Position numbers and translations under genes: made by a program. Below are positions 10,601-19,257 of a stretch of 64,000 nt of DNA, piece after piece. Numbering within the stretch: position 1 is the stretch's first letter; the number at the start of each line of letters is the position of its first letter. The notes under the pieces were generated by a model. That model had not been told where the DNA came from. It made no database searches and saw only the letters and a program-made list of their open reading frames with translations. This stretch comes from Mactra quadrangularis (lineage: Eukaryota; Mollusca; Bivalvia; Venerida; Mactridae): positions 1,550,001 through 1,614,000 of the forward strand of contig CM046304.1 in NCBI GenBank assembly GCA_025267735.1. The letters are read 5' to 3'.

Positions 10601-11400
10601 AAAATGACATTTTTGAATTGCAGGAAAAATATTCCACATCTCAGCTTCCCACTAGCAACATTCAAAATGTTCAACTTCTGAAGGCTACTAGTACTGCGGT
10701 GAGCTCACCTGTTGCCAAACAACCAGCTGGGCTATCAGAGAACCAGATTGCTGTTCCTGCTTCAAACCAATATGTAACTTATGCTACTGTCCCATCTGTA
10801 ACTTCGACTGTAGTCCCTAATACAGTTGTTTCATTTATTCAGAGTGTTGCAAATTCAAGTCTGACCCAGGTGGCCCCTGCTACTAATGTTCCCACCATCT
10901 TGAGTAGTCTGGCTCCACATCCTGAAGGTCATGTGACCCCACCAACCAATCACACGCCAGCAATTCTTGGAACTGGACAATTAACTAGTGACATCACAAC
11001 CATTCCCGAGATTAGGGTGACTTGTATACCTCAGCCCACAAGTTTGACTGTGGATTTCTCTAAAATAGAAGCAATTGAGCAAATGAACTCGGTTACTGCA
11101 ATTCCTATGAATACATGCCCTCCACAAGGTGTTGTTTCTAACTCAAAACTATCAAATCAAATGTTACCAGCGACACTTCAAAGTAAATCTTTAGTACCAG
11201 ATTTTCAGACTGATATACTGAACTTGCCTTCATTGAATGAGTCAGCATTTAATAGTACATCATCTGCAAGCATCTCATCGACACAGATTAATGATTCTTC
11301 ATTGAACCATGTACCTGAAAGCATCCCTATGACACAGACTGAACCTATGGAAACCAGTCAATCTAGCTCTATGGACAATTCTGAACATCAGTCTATGTAG
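1413..11400 (+). CDS. 3' part of a large low-complexity, probably nuclear protein gene (4 exons visible)
   Basis: The exons are 1413-1687, 2669-5191, 6152-6175 and 8665-11400. All three introns have GT/AG borders and fall between codons, and the joined frame of about 1850 codons ends at TAG 11398-11400. The first exon opens mid-codon, so the start lies upstream of the window. The protein is mostly disordered: basic and acidic clusters near its visible beginning (KRRRTGNK, SSDDEE), then long Ser/Thr/Pro/Asn/Val-rich stretches, a heptapeptide array, a poly-Ser tract and an acidic end. I see no catalytic domain or zinc finger. The composition and the NLS-like KRRR suggest a nuclear protein, perhaps in chromatin or transcription; this is inference and I do not recognise the family. 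The exon structure is well supported; the function is unknown. Confidence 0.85.
1688..2668. other. Intron with a C17 homopolymer and an S2 SINE
   Basis: The intron runs from GTAAGT to AATTTCAG. It has a run of 17 C at about 1778-1794, an AT-rich middle, and a SINE-like element at about 2182-2640. Confidence 0.8.
2182..2640 (+). repeat. tRNA-headed SINE-like element, family S2
   Basis: The head carries an A-box-like AGCCCAGTTAGTAGC and a B-box-like GGGTTCAAATCCC. The body has GGTTATACCCTTCCATGAAA, and the tail TTGTGTTGACACGGCATTAA is followed by A-rich sequence. Related copies lie near 14058, 20250, 36773 and 59861. The middle (about 2350-2520) has extra sequence, so this copy may hold an insertion. 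Confidence 0.7.
2669..5191 (+). CDS. Large exon of the low-complexity gene, 841 codons
   Basis: AATTTCAG precedes 2669 and donor GTAATT follows 5191; both ends lie between codons. The exon starts SSSDDSDERSSVKRRRTGNK, followed by a charged stretch likely to be helical (HHDLLLEELKRQREKKLAA). Later comes a more structured-looking segment around GLLKQAATTQILSAHDQ and LQALIKHHSDG, then long Ser/Thr/Asn/Pro-rich sequence and the heptapeptide array at 4580-4915. Frames open over the array on the other strand are shadows of the repeat. No known domain was recognised. Confidence 0.85.
4580..4915 (+). repeat. In-frame 21-bp coding minisatellite, 16 heptapeptides
   Basis: Sixteen consecutive seven-codon units fit G-N-(V/I)-P-(N/H)-(S/P)-V. 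In the middle, units ending S-V and P-V alternate strictly, giving a 42-bp higher-order unit. The last three units decay (GNVPNYA, GYIPSSV, GSILNSA). Because the period is a multiple of three, other frames are open too. Confidence 0.95.
5192..6151. other. Intron holding R3 and S4 repeats
   Basis: About 5275-5575 is a copy of dispersed family R3 (TTATTAGCCAGATTTTCAAT to GGTTTCCACATTACATTTCT). About 5935-6060 has a tRNA-like head (GTGTGGCTAAGTGGATTGGT) followed by CCTTGAGCAAGAAACTTGAT, my family S4, also seen near 60085. No coding exon is visible between them. Confidence 0.7.
6152..6175 (+). CDS. 24-nt microexon of the low-complexity gene
   Basis: The acceptor AATATTTTCAG ends at 6151 and the strong donor GTAAGT starts at 6176. 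The exon is eight whole codons, DVASSSSP, and joins the flanking exons between codons. Its Ser-rich content matches its neighbours. It can be skipped without changing frame, so it may be alternative. Confidence 0.7.
6567..6732 (-). repeat. SINE family S1, truncated, reverse orientation
   Basis: The sequence from GTCAGTGAGTGACTTC to GGGAATCGAACC and CGATCAGTAGACTTGTGCGC is the reverse complement of the tRNA-like head and body of family S1. The tail is missing. Confidence 0.75.
6975..8650. repeat. 34-bp satellite array in an intron, about 45 units
   Basis: The unit GATATTTCCATTGATCAATG followed by TAATCACAAATATA repeats head to tail with a period near 34 bp. Variants with CTAATATATA are 36 bp, and some units have TTAATG or TTTATG in place of TCAATG. 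At about 7168-7208 the array is broken by a fragment resembling the S1 SINE tail (TATGACC to CGCCGTAAAAGC). The array stops about 15 bp before the acceptor of the next exon. Frames open across it on the minus strand are repeat artefacts. Confidence 0.97.
8665..11400 (+). CDS. Last coding exon of the low-complexity gene, 911 codons plus stop
   Basis: The acceptor is ATTTCAAATGAACAG, ending at 8664. The exon starts IAGLMNEDFLETDQGFAFNE between codons and runs open to TAG 11398-11400. The first 200 residues are acidic and Asn-rich. A basic stretch follows (KTRKRGKKVARPSKYRFK), then a Ser tract at 10117-10452, then a Ser/Thr/Val/Pro-rich region. The protein ends MTQTEPMETSQSSS and SEHQSM. No domain was recognised. 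The composition is typical of disordered transcription or chromatin cofactors, but that is inference. Confidence 0.85.
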   Translation: MAGLMNEDFLETDQGFAFNELDIEGIGELVDSSSEVAEDNIEMIDNNQDAAETVELLEHNKLDDTSNNDTINGESDTDVEKEFYAILKKSTKLHEISKYINDDCNNKLVLDVNNNNGCHGNNPLNLLANQKSQNEGDNVSVEDNVREALMHDPDENFLVLPSCTCGEIDREQPVDGDETCHYSRGNAQTQTYISYSDEESSNEIDDASKYYFHAHDGLNMDMACSDASSHKFDVKEFHFKKVKDAKVKKSPSPTVVKNYNNYIVTRPHHLSNSFENQQFLGRATMSKTRKRGKKVARPSKYRFKNNHSLAVEQDVTKTDRVMHTGRNINGDESQFCENIGNELNEIRANMRRKRLQYSENVNMHNLRRTSSTYCPATLNSGILRTGMHSAFKGQYNRIKSGNENRYYLLGTKTPHVNRSAHGFSQDYHYFNTTDRTADPVETKIMQSLLSNYAKYSDQNNMESSSNLIPENLGQHRSTSTLRNETESVSSFESSSSSTLLSSSLSMSSSSLISLPLPPRPSSLLSLPSSFSSSMLSLPPPSSSSSSLLLFQPSSSFSSSMLSLPPPSSSSSLLLLQRPSSSYMSSSSSSLLPSLSYITSLSVTPIDCSLVSSIDSPCVISNHSYTNLYHGDGIECNDIDLDLAEIENDIFELQEKYSTSQLPTSNIQNVQLLKATSTAVSSPVAKQPAGLSENQIAVPASNQYVTYATVPSVTSTVVPNTVVSFIQSVANSSLTQVAPATNVPTILSSLAPHPEGHVTPPTNHTPAILGTGQLTSDITTIPEIRVTCIPQPTSLTVDFSKIEAIEQMNSVTAIPMNTCPPQGVVSNSKLSNQMLPATLQSKSLVPDFQTDILNLPSLNESAFNSTSSASISSTQINDSSLNHVPESIPMTQTEPMETSQSSSMDNSEHQSM
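10117..10452 (+). repeat. Coding TCA/TCT-rich tract (poly-Ser with LPPP blocks)
   Basis: Runs of TCA/TCT serine codons alternate with near-copies of SSMLSLPPPSSSSS, about 110 residues in all. The local unit FSSSMLSLPPP occurs twice, at about 10250 and 10330. The methionine-rich frame on the opposite strand is a shadow (TGA-free ATG repeats) and should be ignored. Confidence 0.9.
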
Positions 11401-11734
11401 ATGCATATTAATGCTAGGGTAAGCATGCTTGATCAAATATTTATATTGGTGGGGGTATTAACTTAAAGGAGAGGTTTTTATTTTGGCTTGCAGCTTTGCT
11501 TGCTTGCACGAATATTCGATTTTTGAATTTTCCTTGTTTGTTGTTGGCCTGCATGTTTGTTTTTTAATGGATTTGATGTTGTGCTTGCCTTATGTGAACA
11601 TTTCTTGAAATACTATGTTGTAACATAGGAATGTTGTAAAGTTTTTTAAAAAAAACAACACCTAAATTTCTAAATTCTTATAAAATTGCTTGAATCTTCA
11701 ACTTCTTTTTACACAATGACTTCACTTCAAGTTT

Positions 11735-12105
11735 TTAGCCGGATTTTTCAGTGAAAAAACTTGGCTAATAGCTTAGAGAAAACTCGGGTGGGAGGGGGGG
11801 GGGCGGTCGGGCAGGCGTCCGATGTCATTAACAATTGCGTTTAAGTTTTTTCTTTATCACATATTTCTCTACCATTTATTGTCAGATCTTTATGAAACTT
11901 CATAGTTACAATGATAACATATATGACAACATACTAAGTGATGAACAGAATTAGAAAGTAACCACAACTCTACCTGGCTTTAGAATGGATTATTTCCCTT
12001 TGTAATTTTTGCATTAAAGTTTTTTATATGTCGGATATCTCTGTCATTTATGGTCAGATCTTGATGAAAATCAGGCTTTAATGGGGTTTCCTCATTACAT
12101 TTCTT
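11735..12105 (+). repeat. Dispersed repeat family R3
   Basis: It opens TTTTTAGCCGGATTTTTCAG and contains GTCAGATCTTTATGAAACTT and ACCACAACTCTACCTGGCTT, ending in TTTCCTCATTACATTTCTTG. Other copies lie near 5275, 15945, 17560 and 54960. Nothing in it looks coding. Confidence 0.85.
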
Positions 12106-12584
12106 GTTAATTTATTTTTAAGTATGCAGTTTTTCTGTACTTGGAAGTCATACACCATGAGAATGGTTCTGTTTTAATTGAACTATTTATCCATGATGTA
12201 TTGTCATTTTTTGGGGGTTTAAGGCAGTTGCAACTCATACACTTAACAAAACTTCTAACCGATTACTTTTCAAATTTTGATTGTTTTATAACGGGCCAAT
12301 GGATCCTTATTAAATTTTGCAGAGGTGACTTTTGTGTCATTTTCTACCGATTTGTGGAAAGAAAAATAATTTGATACGGTCCGATGCACTCAAGCGGGAC
12401 ACAGGGTGTGGTTTACACATTTTGGCACGAAATGTTCGTGCAGAGCGTAATGAGTATTAAATTTCACTTAGCATAAATCTTTCTTAACTTCATAAGGGAA
12501 AAAACGTAAAACATTGCACAAATGCTAGGGGTGGAAAGATTAGGTGTAGAATTAAATAGTATAATACCAACAGTTCCATCAAAG

Positions 12585-12800
12585 TTGGAAAATTGGCCAG
12601 AGATAACCCCTGATCATTGAAAATATCTTTAAGCAGGTAACCCCTCACAGTACCCATTTACCCCTGGGTGGAGTGGAACAATTGTAGGAAAATTTTGTGT
12701 TAAATAATGTTAGCGGTGCTCTCAGCAGGGCTGAAGCCCTTAGTGGGATCAAACTCGACCTCTTGATCCCTTAGAATGTGTCCTACCACTGGACTACTGT
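12585..12800 (-). repeat. SINE family S3, reverse orientation
   Basis: CCTCACAGTACCCATTTACC, CTGGGTGGAGTGGAAC and TCCTACCACTGGAC are the reverse complement of the S3 copy at 38813. Confidence 0.7.
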
Positions 12801-12817
12801 ATGTAGTTGTTACTGCT

Positions 12818-13062
12818 GGGGTGGATCCAGGATTTTTTACTAAGGGGGGGTCCCAACTTTTTCTAGGGAGTCCAAATTTTCGAATTACAACCACATAATA
12901 CACATTTTACAGAATAATGCAATATATTAATAATAAAAACTACATAACCATTAAATCTATGTTAAGCACCAAGAAAAATTACCAAGAAATACACTAATGG
13001 ACAGGTACATTTTGGAAATTCTAAGGGGGGTCTTGAAACCCCCCCCCCCTGCTAGATCCCCC
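12818..13062. mobile_element. Short inverted-repeat (MITE-like) element
   Basis: The left end GGGGTGGATCCAGG and the right end CCTGCTAGATCCCCC are imperfect inverted repeats. Both are followed inward by G- or C-rich runs (AAGGGGGGGTCC; GGTCTTGAAACCCCCC). It has no coding capacity. Confidence 0.5.
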
Positions 13063-13189
13063 TATGTACTTGTACTGCTTATGTAAAAGTGTTATTTATG
13101 GAAGACTCGGTCCATTTCATTTCTCACAAATTTGTGAATATTTAGTCTAGAATATTTATAAACTTCAATTTGTTTTAATCTTATTTCAG

Positions 13190-13725
13190 TTAGATGAAGC
13201 TGATAGTTCAACCATCGCCATGGAAACCAGAGAATCAGAATCTGAAAGAAATCCAACATCTGTCACATAGACGAGGGCATTATTTTGTTTCGTTTTTTAT
13301 CAACTGTCAAAACATGAAGTATTTTACGTTGACTTTGTGTGTTGAGGTTACCATTGTCATAGATATGTTATTTACCAGACATGTGTCTTGTTATTGTGTT
13401 GAATAAAACGTCTGCCTGTGTTTTGATAGTTTTCTGTTATCCAGTAGAAAGACAAATATTTTATGAGTATTGCGTAAGCTTACTGATTCATAATGTAAGT
13501 TTGGAGGAAAAATCGTGGGTTAAGTGCAATATGGTCGTAATTCACTCTTCTTATATTGAGTTACGACCGTTTTCCGCTAAACCTGCAAAATATTACCTGG
13601 ATACTTATCTAAATTTAACTCACTCAGTCATCATGAATTAATTAAAGATTTGACTGTTGAGAAAAACTGACTTTATGTAATCAATGGCATTGTATATTAT
13701 AAATAAACATTTTTATATTTTTTTC
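13190..13725 (+). other. Probable terminal 3'-UTR exon (or alternative C-terminal exon)
   Basis: It follows a strong acceptor. Its first frame is open for 26 codons (LDEADSSTIAMETRESESER, then NPTSVT) before TAG, which looks coding-like, but the previous exon has its own in-frame stop. The simplest reading is 3' UTR. An isoform joining an earlier in-frame donor to this exon is possible but no donor was identified. Candidate poly(A) signals AATAAA lie at 13402-13407 and 13702-13707. Confidence 0.5.
13702..13707 (+). terminator. Candidate poly(A) signal AATAAA
   Basis: ATAAATAAACATTTTTATAT lies just before the intergenic repeat field. A second AATAAA at 13402 could give a shorter transcript. 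Confidence 0.45.
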
Positions 13726-13741
13726 ATCAAAACCTTATTAT

Positions 13742-14006
13742 TACACCCCGCTTCGAAGAAGAGGGGGGTATACTGTTTTACCCTTGTCCGTGCGTGTGTC
13801 TGTCCGTTACAAAACTGTCCGTTGCAGTTTTCTCAGCAACTATAACATGCAGCAGCCTAATACTTTGCATATTGCTTCATCCCATAGTCCCATGTGGTGT
13901 AAAGCGATTTCATGCTCCTTGCTCATCTACTTCCTGTTTGTCGCATATTTTTAGATTTTTGCAGGGGTATCACTAGTGAGCATTAGCTCACAGATTTACT
14001 TGTTGT
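13742..14006 (+). repeat. Dispersed module R1 (CGCTTCGAAGAAGAGG), copy 1
   Basis: It runs from ACACCCCGCTTCGAAG through GGGGGGTATACTGTTTTACC, CAGCAACTATAACATGCAGC and CTTGCTCATCTACTTCCTGT to ATCACTAGTGAGCATTAGCT and CACAGATTTACTTG. Two more copies (14689, 36268) are very similar. Open frames over it are not genes. Confidence 0.9.
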
Positions 14007-14057
14007 ATTCAGCTCATCTGAGCATTATGCTCAATGGTGAGCTATTGTGATCTGTTG

Positions 14058-14345
14058 TTGTCTGTAGTGTGTGGGTCAGTAAGTAGTACGTCTGGATTTC
14101 GAATCTCGTGTCCCGATGGGGTACAGGTTCGAATCCTACCTGCGGAGGTTATACCCTTCAATGAAAATTGTCATTAATGTCAATTTTCCTCCATTAATAA
14201 GGTATATGGAGAAGTTTCCATCCTTGTGGAAGGGAAGGTGAGTACTGGTTATAGACCAGGGTCCAGGAAAGCTAGGTTAGGTGCGCTAAAATCCGTAAAA
14301 TGGCATAAATTGTGTTGACACGGTGTTAAACCCGGTATGGTCAAA
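14058..14345 (+). repeat. SINE-like family S2
   Basis: GGGTCAGTAAGTAGTACGTC, the B-box-like GGTTCGAATCCTACC, GGTTATACCCTTCAATGAAA and the tail TTGTGTTGACACGGTGTTAA follow the same order as the copy at 2182. Confidence 0.75.
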
Positions 14346-14688
14346 ATTGAGGTCAGAAGTGTGAAATAGTGGTATTATAAAAAAAATCATGAAAAGTGAT
14401 GTTTGAGCTCGGGTGAGCAGTCCAGGGCCTTCAGGACCCTCTTGTTTTTGATGTTGTTGGCTTTTTTTTACTACTGTGTGTTTGTTAGAGAAATATTGTG
14501 ATTAATTTGTGTTTTATTAACTTGTTAATTTTCTGGTATTATTTTGTAAATTTTTGAACAATATTTTGTGATTTATTGCAGAAGCAAAACAAGTGCACAT
14601 AAATATTAATTCACATGTAGTTAGATAAGTTTTGCATCAACACATCAATATGTATTTCATGTTGGATCAAACTTCTCCCATTTTGTTT

Positions 14689-14948
14689 TTATACCCCCGC
14701 TTCGAAGAAGAGGGGGGTATACTGTTTTACCCTTGTCCGTCCGTCCGTCCGTTACAAAATTTCCGTCGCAGTTTTCTCAGCAACTATATCATGCAGCAGC
14801 CTAATACTTTGCATATTGCTTCATCCCATAGTCCCATGTGGTGTAAAGCGATTTCATGCTCCTTGCTCATCTACTTCCTGTTTGTCGCATATTTTTATAT
14901 TTTTGCGGGGGTATCACTAGTGAGCATTAGCTCACAGATTTACTTGTT
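14689..14948 (+). repeat. Dispersed module R1, copy 2
   Basis: It is close to copy 1 from CCCCGCTTCGAAGAAGAGG to CACAGATTTACTTG, with TCCGTCCGTCCGTCC microsatellite variation after the opening. Confidence 0.9.
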
Positions 14949-16842
14949 TCATCTTAATTTTGATTGTAAATTTAGATTTGAGGAATAATCTGTATATAAT
15001 TATTATAATTTGTTTATATTAAGTGAACATAATGTTTAAGTACATTGTATTTTAATAGAATTTTGTTTTGAAGTATGGACTAAAAGCCAATTGTAAAAAT
15101 CAGAATATATTATGGCATGGCCCTTAGTTGTTTGTATGTCCATAAACAATTTCATGTCATGTCCAATATAACTCCAAAGGGAATATACAAGTATTATGTA
15201 TAAAGTAGGGAACTCTATCATCGAAAATAATTGTTGATAAAGGCTTCAGTCGAAATATTGATGATAAAATTTTCGCGTCAGCTCAATGACTTGACAACTA
15301 TTAGTCTAACATTGATCATACTTGCTAAGAAGGTTGGCCATAGGTAGTAGATGATCCCTTATAATTTAAGGACCATTGGGTCAAAGGTCCTTTTCTTATT
15401 TTCTATTATCCATTTATTGAATTTTTGTAGAATTTAACATGGGCATTCATTTTGATGCTCTTGTGCTAAAGCACTCATGAATGAAGGTAAATTTTACTAA
15501 GTTGTTGTGTCCATTTCTTGAAAACTTGGAGAATTTAACATGGGCATTCATTCTGATGCTCTTGTACCACAGCACTCTTGAATGAACTCTATAGTTATCA
15601 TATTAGTGCATACATTGTATCAGTAAAGCATGGTCTAGGTTCTTGTTAAAAATGTTTATGTTTAGATCAAATGATGTCATTTAAGTATTGAAATTATCGT
15701 TGTTATACAGAGTATATATTATGTATCAGTTTTGTGTTTTTTATATTATTTTTGCACCATTTATAGGTTGTACTACAAACTGTATGTTAATTTAGTAAAC
15801 TGTTGTCAAATGTTGAAAGTTTGTATCAAATGTGGTGGCACCAATTGTGAATTTGAAGAAAGAATGGTAGCAGATGAATTATGTGCTATATGATGTCATT
15901 CAATAATTTGTTTTTAAAAAGTCTTCAGCAAAGAACATTTACTATTTTTTACCCGATTTTTCAACGAAAAAAATCGGCGAATAGTTTGGGCGAAACACGG
16001 GCATGCGTCCTGTGTCATTAACAATTGCATTAAAGTTTTTTCTTTTCCATATATTTTTGCCATTTATTGTCAGATCATTATGAAACTTTATACAATGATA
16101 ACATACAATGTGATGAACAAAATTAGATAGTAACCACAACTCTACCTGGCTTTATTATGGATTATTTCCCTTTTGTAATTTTTGCATTAAAGTTTATAAT
16201 ATGTTAGATATCTCTGTCATTTATGGTCAGATCTTGATGAAAATCCGGCTTTAATGTGGCTTCCTCATTACATTTCTTGTCCTTATTTGTTGTTGTATAT
16301 CAGGTGACTAAAGACCCTAGTCAGGGCATTTTCGTTTCTATTAATCAATTATTTCAACATTTTCAGTTAAATTTCTTCAGTAGGTGTTGCATTTGTTTTG
16401 TTTGTATGAATTAATTGAAAATTTTTGGTGTATTGTAAAATTTTAATCAACTGTCAGTGGCACATACATTAACCCCACTGATTTAAATACCCACTGCATT
16501 ACTTCTGTACTTATGATAAATAAAAAACAGGTACCTGTATGTATGGCAGCAATGTTAATATTTGCACCACTGACAGTTGAAAGAAATTTAACACTATGCA
16601 GTTACAATATCCTTACAGATAGTGGATGCAAAACAGTTTCCTTTTGTTCAAAATACAAAAATGAAATTATTTATTTGCATGTTTATTACATTTTTTTTAC
16701 TTTTCTTTCAATTGGATACTTGGGAATATATAATGAATTTATTTGCATGTTTTCAATGAATTAAACTATGACATTTTTGCTAATCTTTTCATGTTGATCT
16801 TCACATTTTATTGTTTCTTTGCACGTAAATGTGTTTTCTTTA
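14949..16842. other. Gene-free AT-rich stretch
   Basis: I see no coding exon. About 15420-15480 and 15525-15590 are near-duplicates (GAATTTAACATGGGCATTCA, then a variant of GATGCTCTTGTGCTAAAGC). About 15945-16280 is an R3 copy opening ACCCGATTTTTCAACGAAAA. Confidence 0.6.
15945..16280 (+). repeat. Dispersed repeat family R3
   Basis: It carries the same ordered blocks as the copy at 11735: TTATTGTCAGATCATTATGA, TAACCACAACTCTACCTGGC and TTCCTCATTACATTTCTTGT. Confidence 0.85.
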
Positions 16843-17559
16843 TTGTACGATTATATTGAACTGTCCGATTGCATAAATTAAAACGTCACATTACACGGTA
16901 TATTTTGTACTCGGTTAATTTCGGTAATTCACGTACAGCGTATTGTCAGCACATAACACTTATGTATTATATCTTATTTGCAAAAAGTATCGTAGTATAT
17001 GTGGCCGAGTGGGGAGACGGTCAGACTACAAATCTTTTTATTGTGGGTTCGAATCCCGACGGAAACTAATTTTTATCTCTTTTTTCTTATTTAAATCATG
17101 GGCGAATTGCGTAAAACTTATTGTCCCCCGTGCATCATGAAACTTGTAGAAGCCTTTGTTGTTAATTTGGTGGCATCTCTTTAAGTGATGATGAGAGTAG
17201 TACAACCGACACATTTAGTAAAATTGAGTGATTTTTACATTGTTTGTTTTGAAGTGTTTTATTTCTATGTCCAAAATTACTGAATGAAATAGATGTAAAA
17301 CAAAAAAAAAATACAAAACGAAGAACAAAAAAAAAATGACATATTTAGCTTCAGACTCGCACTTCTTTCGAAAATAGATGTTTAGTATCATTGCACTTTA
17401 ACCGTACGACCATTCAGCCAGATGAGATATCGACACTAAATTAACTTACACAATGCTATTTTTACTGCAAATTTCTATTTATAGAACGCGGAAAATAATA
17501 CATACAGTGTGCGATAACCGTGTAATTATGCAATCGGACAGTTCAATATAATCGTACAA
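16843..17559. mobile_element. TA-flanked inverted-repeat DNA transposon (non-autonomous), 717 bp
   Basis: The ends are perfect 34-bp inverted repeats, beginning TTGTACGATTATATTGAACT and mirrored at 17526-17559. The element is flanked by TA on both sides (16841-16842 and 17560-17561). Removing it leaves TTTTCTTTACCATATATTTC, exactly the sequence of an uninterrupted R3 copy, so the insertion site is clear. A TA target points to the Tc1/mariner superfamily. It contains no transposase. A tRNA-like segment lies at about 17000-17068. Confidence 0.85.
17000..17068 (+). repeat. tRNA-like segment inside the TA element
   Basis: TGTGGCCGAGTGGGGAGACG resembles a pol III A box with D arm, and GTGGGTTCGAATCCCGACGG a B box with T arm. 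The acceptor arms do not pair convincingly, so I call it a SINE-type head or decayed tRNA, not a working tRNA gene. Confidence 0.45.
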
Positions 17560-17755
17560 TACCATATATTTCTGCCATTTATTGTCAAATCTTTATGAAA
17601 CTTCATACAGTGATAACATACCATTTGATGAACAGAATTAGAAAGTAACCACAACTCTATCTGGCTTTATTATGGATTATTTCCCTTTGTAATTTTTGTG
17701 TTAAAGTTTTTAAATCCAACTTTAATGTGGTTTCCACATTACAGTTCTTGTTTCA
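17560..17755 (+). repeat. R3 family, right part (split by the TA element)
   Basis: TACCATATATTTCTGCCATT to GGTTTCCACATTACAGTTCT matches the right three quarters of R3. The left part before 16843 is diverged (GCACGTAAATGTGTTTTCTT). Confidence 0.8.
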
Positions 17756-18081
17756 TTACTAACCGCACTAAATTATACATGTATCTTCAAAATAATGATT
17801 CTACAAAAATGTAATTTCAGAATTCTGTAAATTTGACTCAAAGCTTGGCGGGCACTGTAAAAAAACTTATTTTTTATATACATGTAATAGTGTTAGTTTC
17901 ATCATTTTTAGTGCTTTGTAAATGTTAATATTTAAGGTTAGCTGCTATGGCTACAATGACTATCTTGTTCTTATTTGTTTGTGTATATTAGTGACTATTT
18001 GTAATTAATAAACTTACTGTATAAAATCACCAGAGAGTTACTTAATTTATGCATCTTTTTCTAGGTGTGAGACCAAACAAA

Positions 18082-18438
18082 GGGCTCATTCTACAAGACA
18101 AGCGCTTTGTATCGCTACATAGTGATTTCCTATTGAATGGTCTGCTACGATCGAGCTTATTGAATCGCTAGCTAGCAATACATAGCAAGATTTTTTCTTG
18201 CTAGCCATATCATTTGGAACACTTCTGCTTATTTCAAAATGGCTGCACCCTGTGGGAACGTGTTTCTATTCCAAAAATACTAATATAGATTTAAATTAAT
18301 GCATATATTTTGTTAAAGTGGTAAAATAGAATAATCATGTTGTCAATGCTTGAAGCAAACTGTTCAAAAGACCTCTTGTGCTACAAAAAAATCGCTTTCA
18401 AAAAGCACAAGCTAGCGATCACCTTGTGGAACCTGCCC
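18082..18438. mobile_element. Inverted-repeat element, family R8
   Basis: The left end GGGCTCATTCTACAAGACAA and the right end (reverse complement GGGCAGGTTCCACAAGGTGA) are related inverted repeats. Internally it has CTTGCTAGCCATATCATTTG and ACTTCTGCTTATTTCAAAAT, shared in reverse with the copy at 41295. It has no coding capacity. Confidence 0.75.
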
Positions 18439-18567
18439 AAAGTTAATTGTTTAACTCGCGTTCACCCTGAGCCTTTAGCTAAACAGAAATTTGACTAGAC
18501 ATGATGTCCAAACAAGTATTGTATATGAATGGGTTAGTGTTGTGTTTTCAAGGTTGTTAGTTATGAT

Positions 18568-18965
18568 TTCTGGTTGGATTTAATGCCATAGCAACTCTGT
18601 ATAGGTCATAATGTGGCTGTCGGTCAACTATTGTTAATTTGTTTTGATTTCTGGTTGGGTTGAATGCCTTAGCAACACATTGTATTGGTCATAATATGGT
18701 CTTTAGTCAACCCTACACACTTTTCCTGGAAATGATAATTCTCTGAATTAAGCAGTGAACCAGTTACTAGGCACATACTTCTGTCAGAGACTAACAACTG
18801 CCTTTCATGATTTAGAATCAGTGGTAGGAGAGAATCAGTAATACAAGGGAGAATGGCTGCAGTCGTAATTAAATTATTTCATGACCAAACTCTGTATGCC
18901 CTGCCCAGGTATCAAAATATATACCCCTTGATCAGTAGACTTGTGTACCAGAAACGGTTGAGCAA
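18568..18965 (-). repeat. SINE family S1, reverse, with a doubled tail
   Basis: The body GCACATACTTCTGTCAGAGA to CTTGATCAGTAGACTTGTG is reverse S1. The tail motif TTGAATGCCTTAGCAACACA lies at about 18660, and a second tail-like copy (TTTAATGCCATAGCAACTCT) just before it at about 18578. Confidence 0.7.
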
Positions 18966-19257
18966 CGGAAAATTAATTAATCTAGTCAAGTTGTACCATT
19001 GTTAAATGACTAATGAAAATTTGGCCCAAAATATTTCACATTTTTAAGTTTCTTCTAATATAATGTGAAATTGATCCACTAAAGACAGACAGAGCTGCTT
19101 TCTATAGTTTGGTAGTCAATGAAACAAATATGTCTTTTTATCATTTTATTTTGAATTAATATCCTAACACTTGATGTGACTACAAAACTTAACAAGAACA
19201 ATAAAATACAACATGAATTCTAGAGGCTGAATTACAAGACTGAACATTATAAAGGCT

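Larger units (their letters stand above)
11419..13189. other. Probable 3'-UTR intron with R3, S3 and a MITE-like element
   Basis: A strong donor (AGG then GTAAGC) lies 18 bp after the stop, and a strong acceptor (TTTTAATCTTATTTCAG) ends at 13189. Inside are an R3 copy (about 11735-12105), an S3 SINE in reverse (about 12585-12800) and a short inverted-repeat element (12818-13062). No coding sequence is apparent. Confidence 0.6.

Noticed and set aside
13742..14948. Protein-coding genes over the R1 modules (frames at 13794 and 14632)
   Set aside because: The same sequence occurs three times as a dispersed repeat, and the frames differ between copies.
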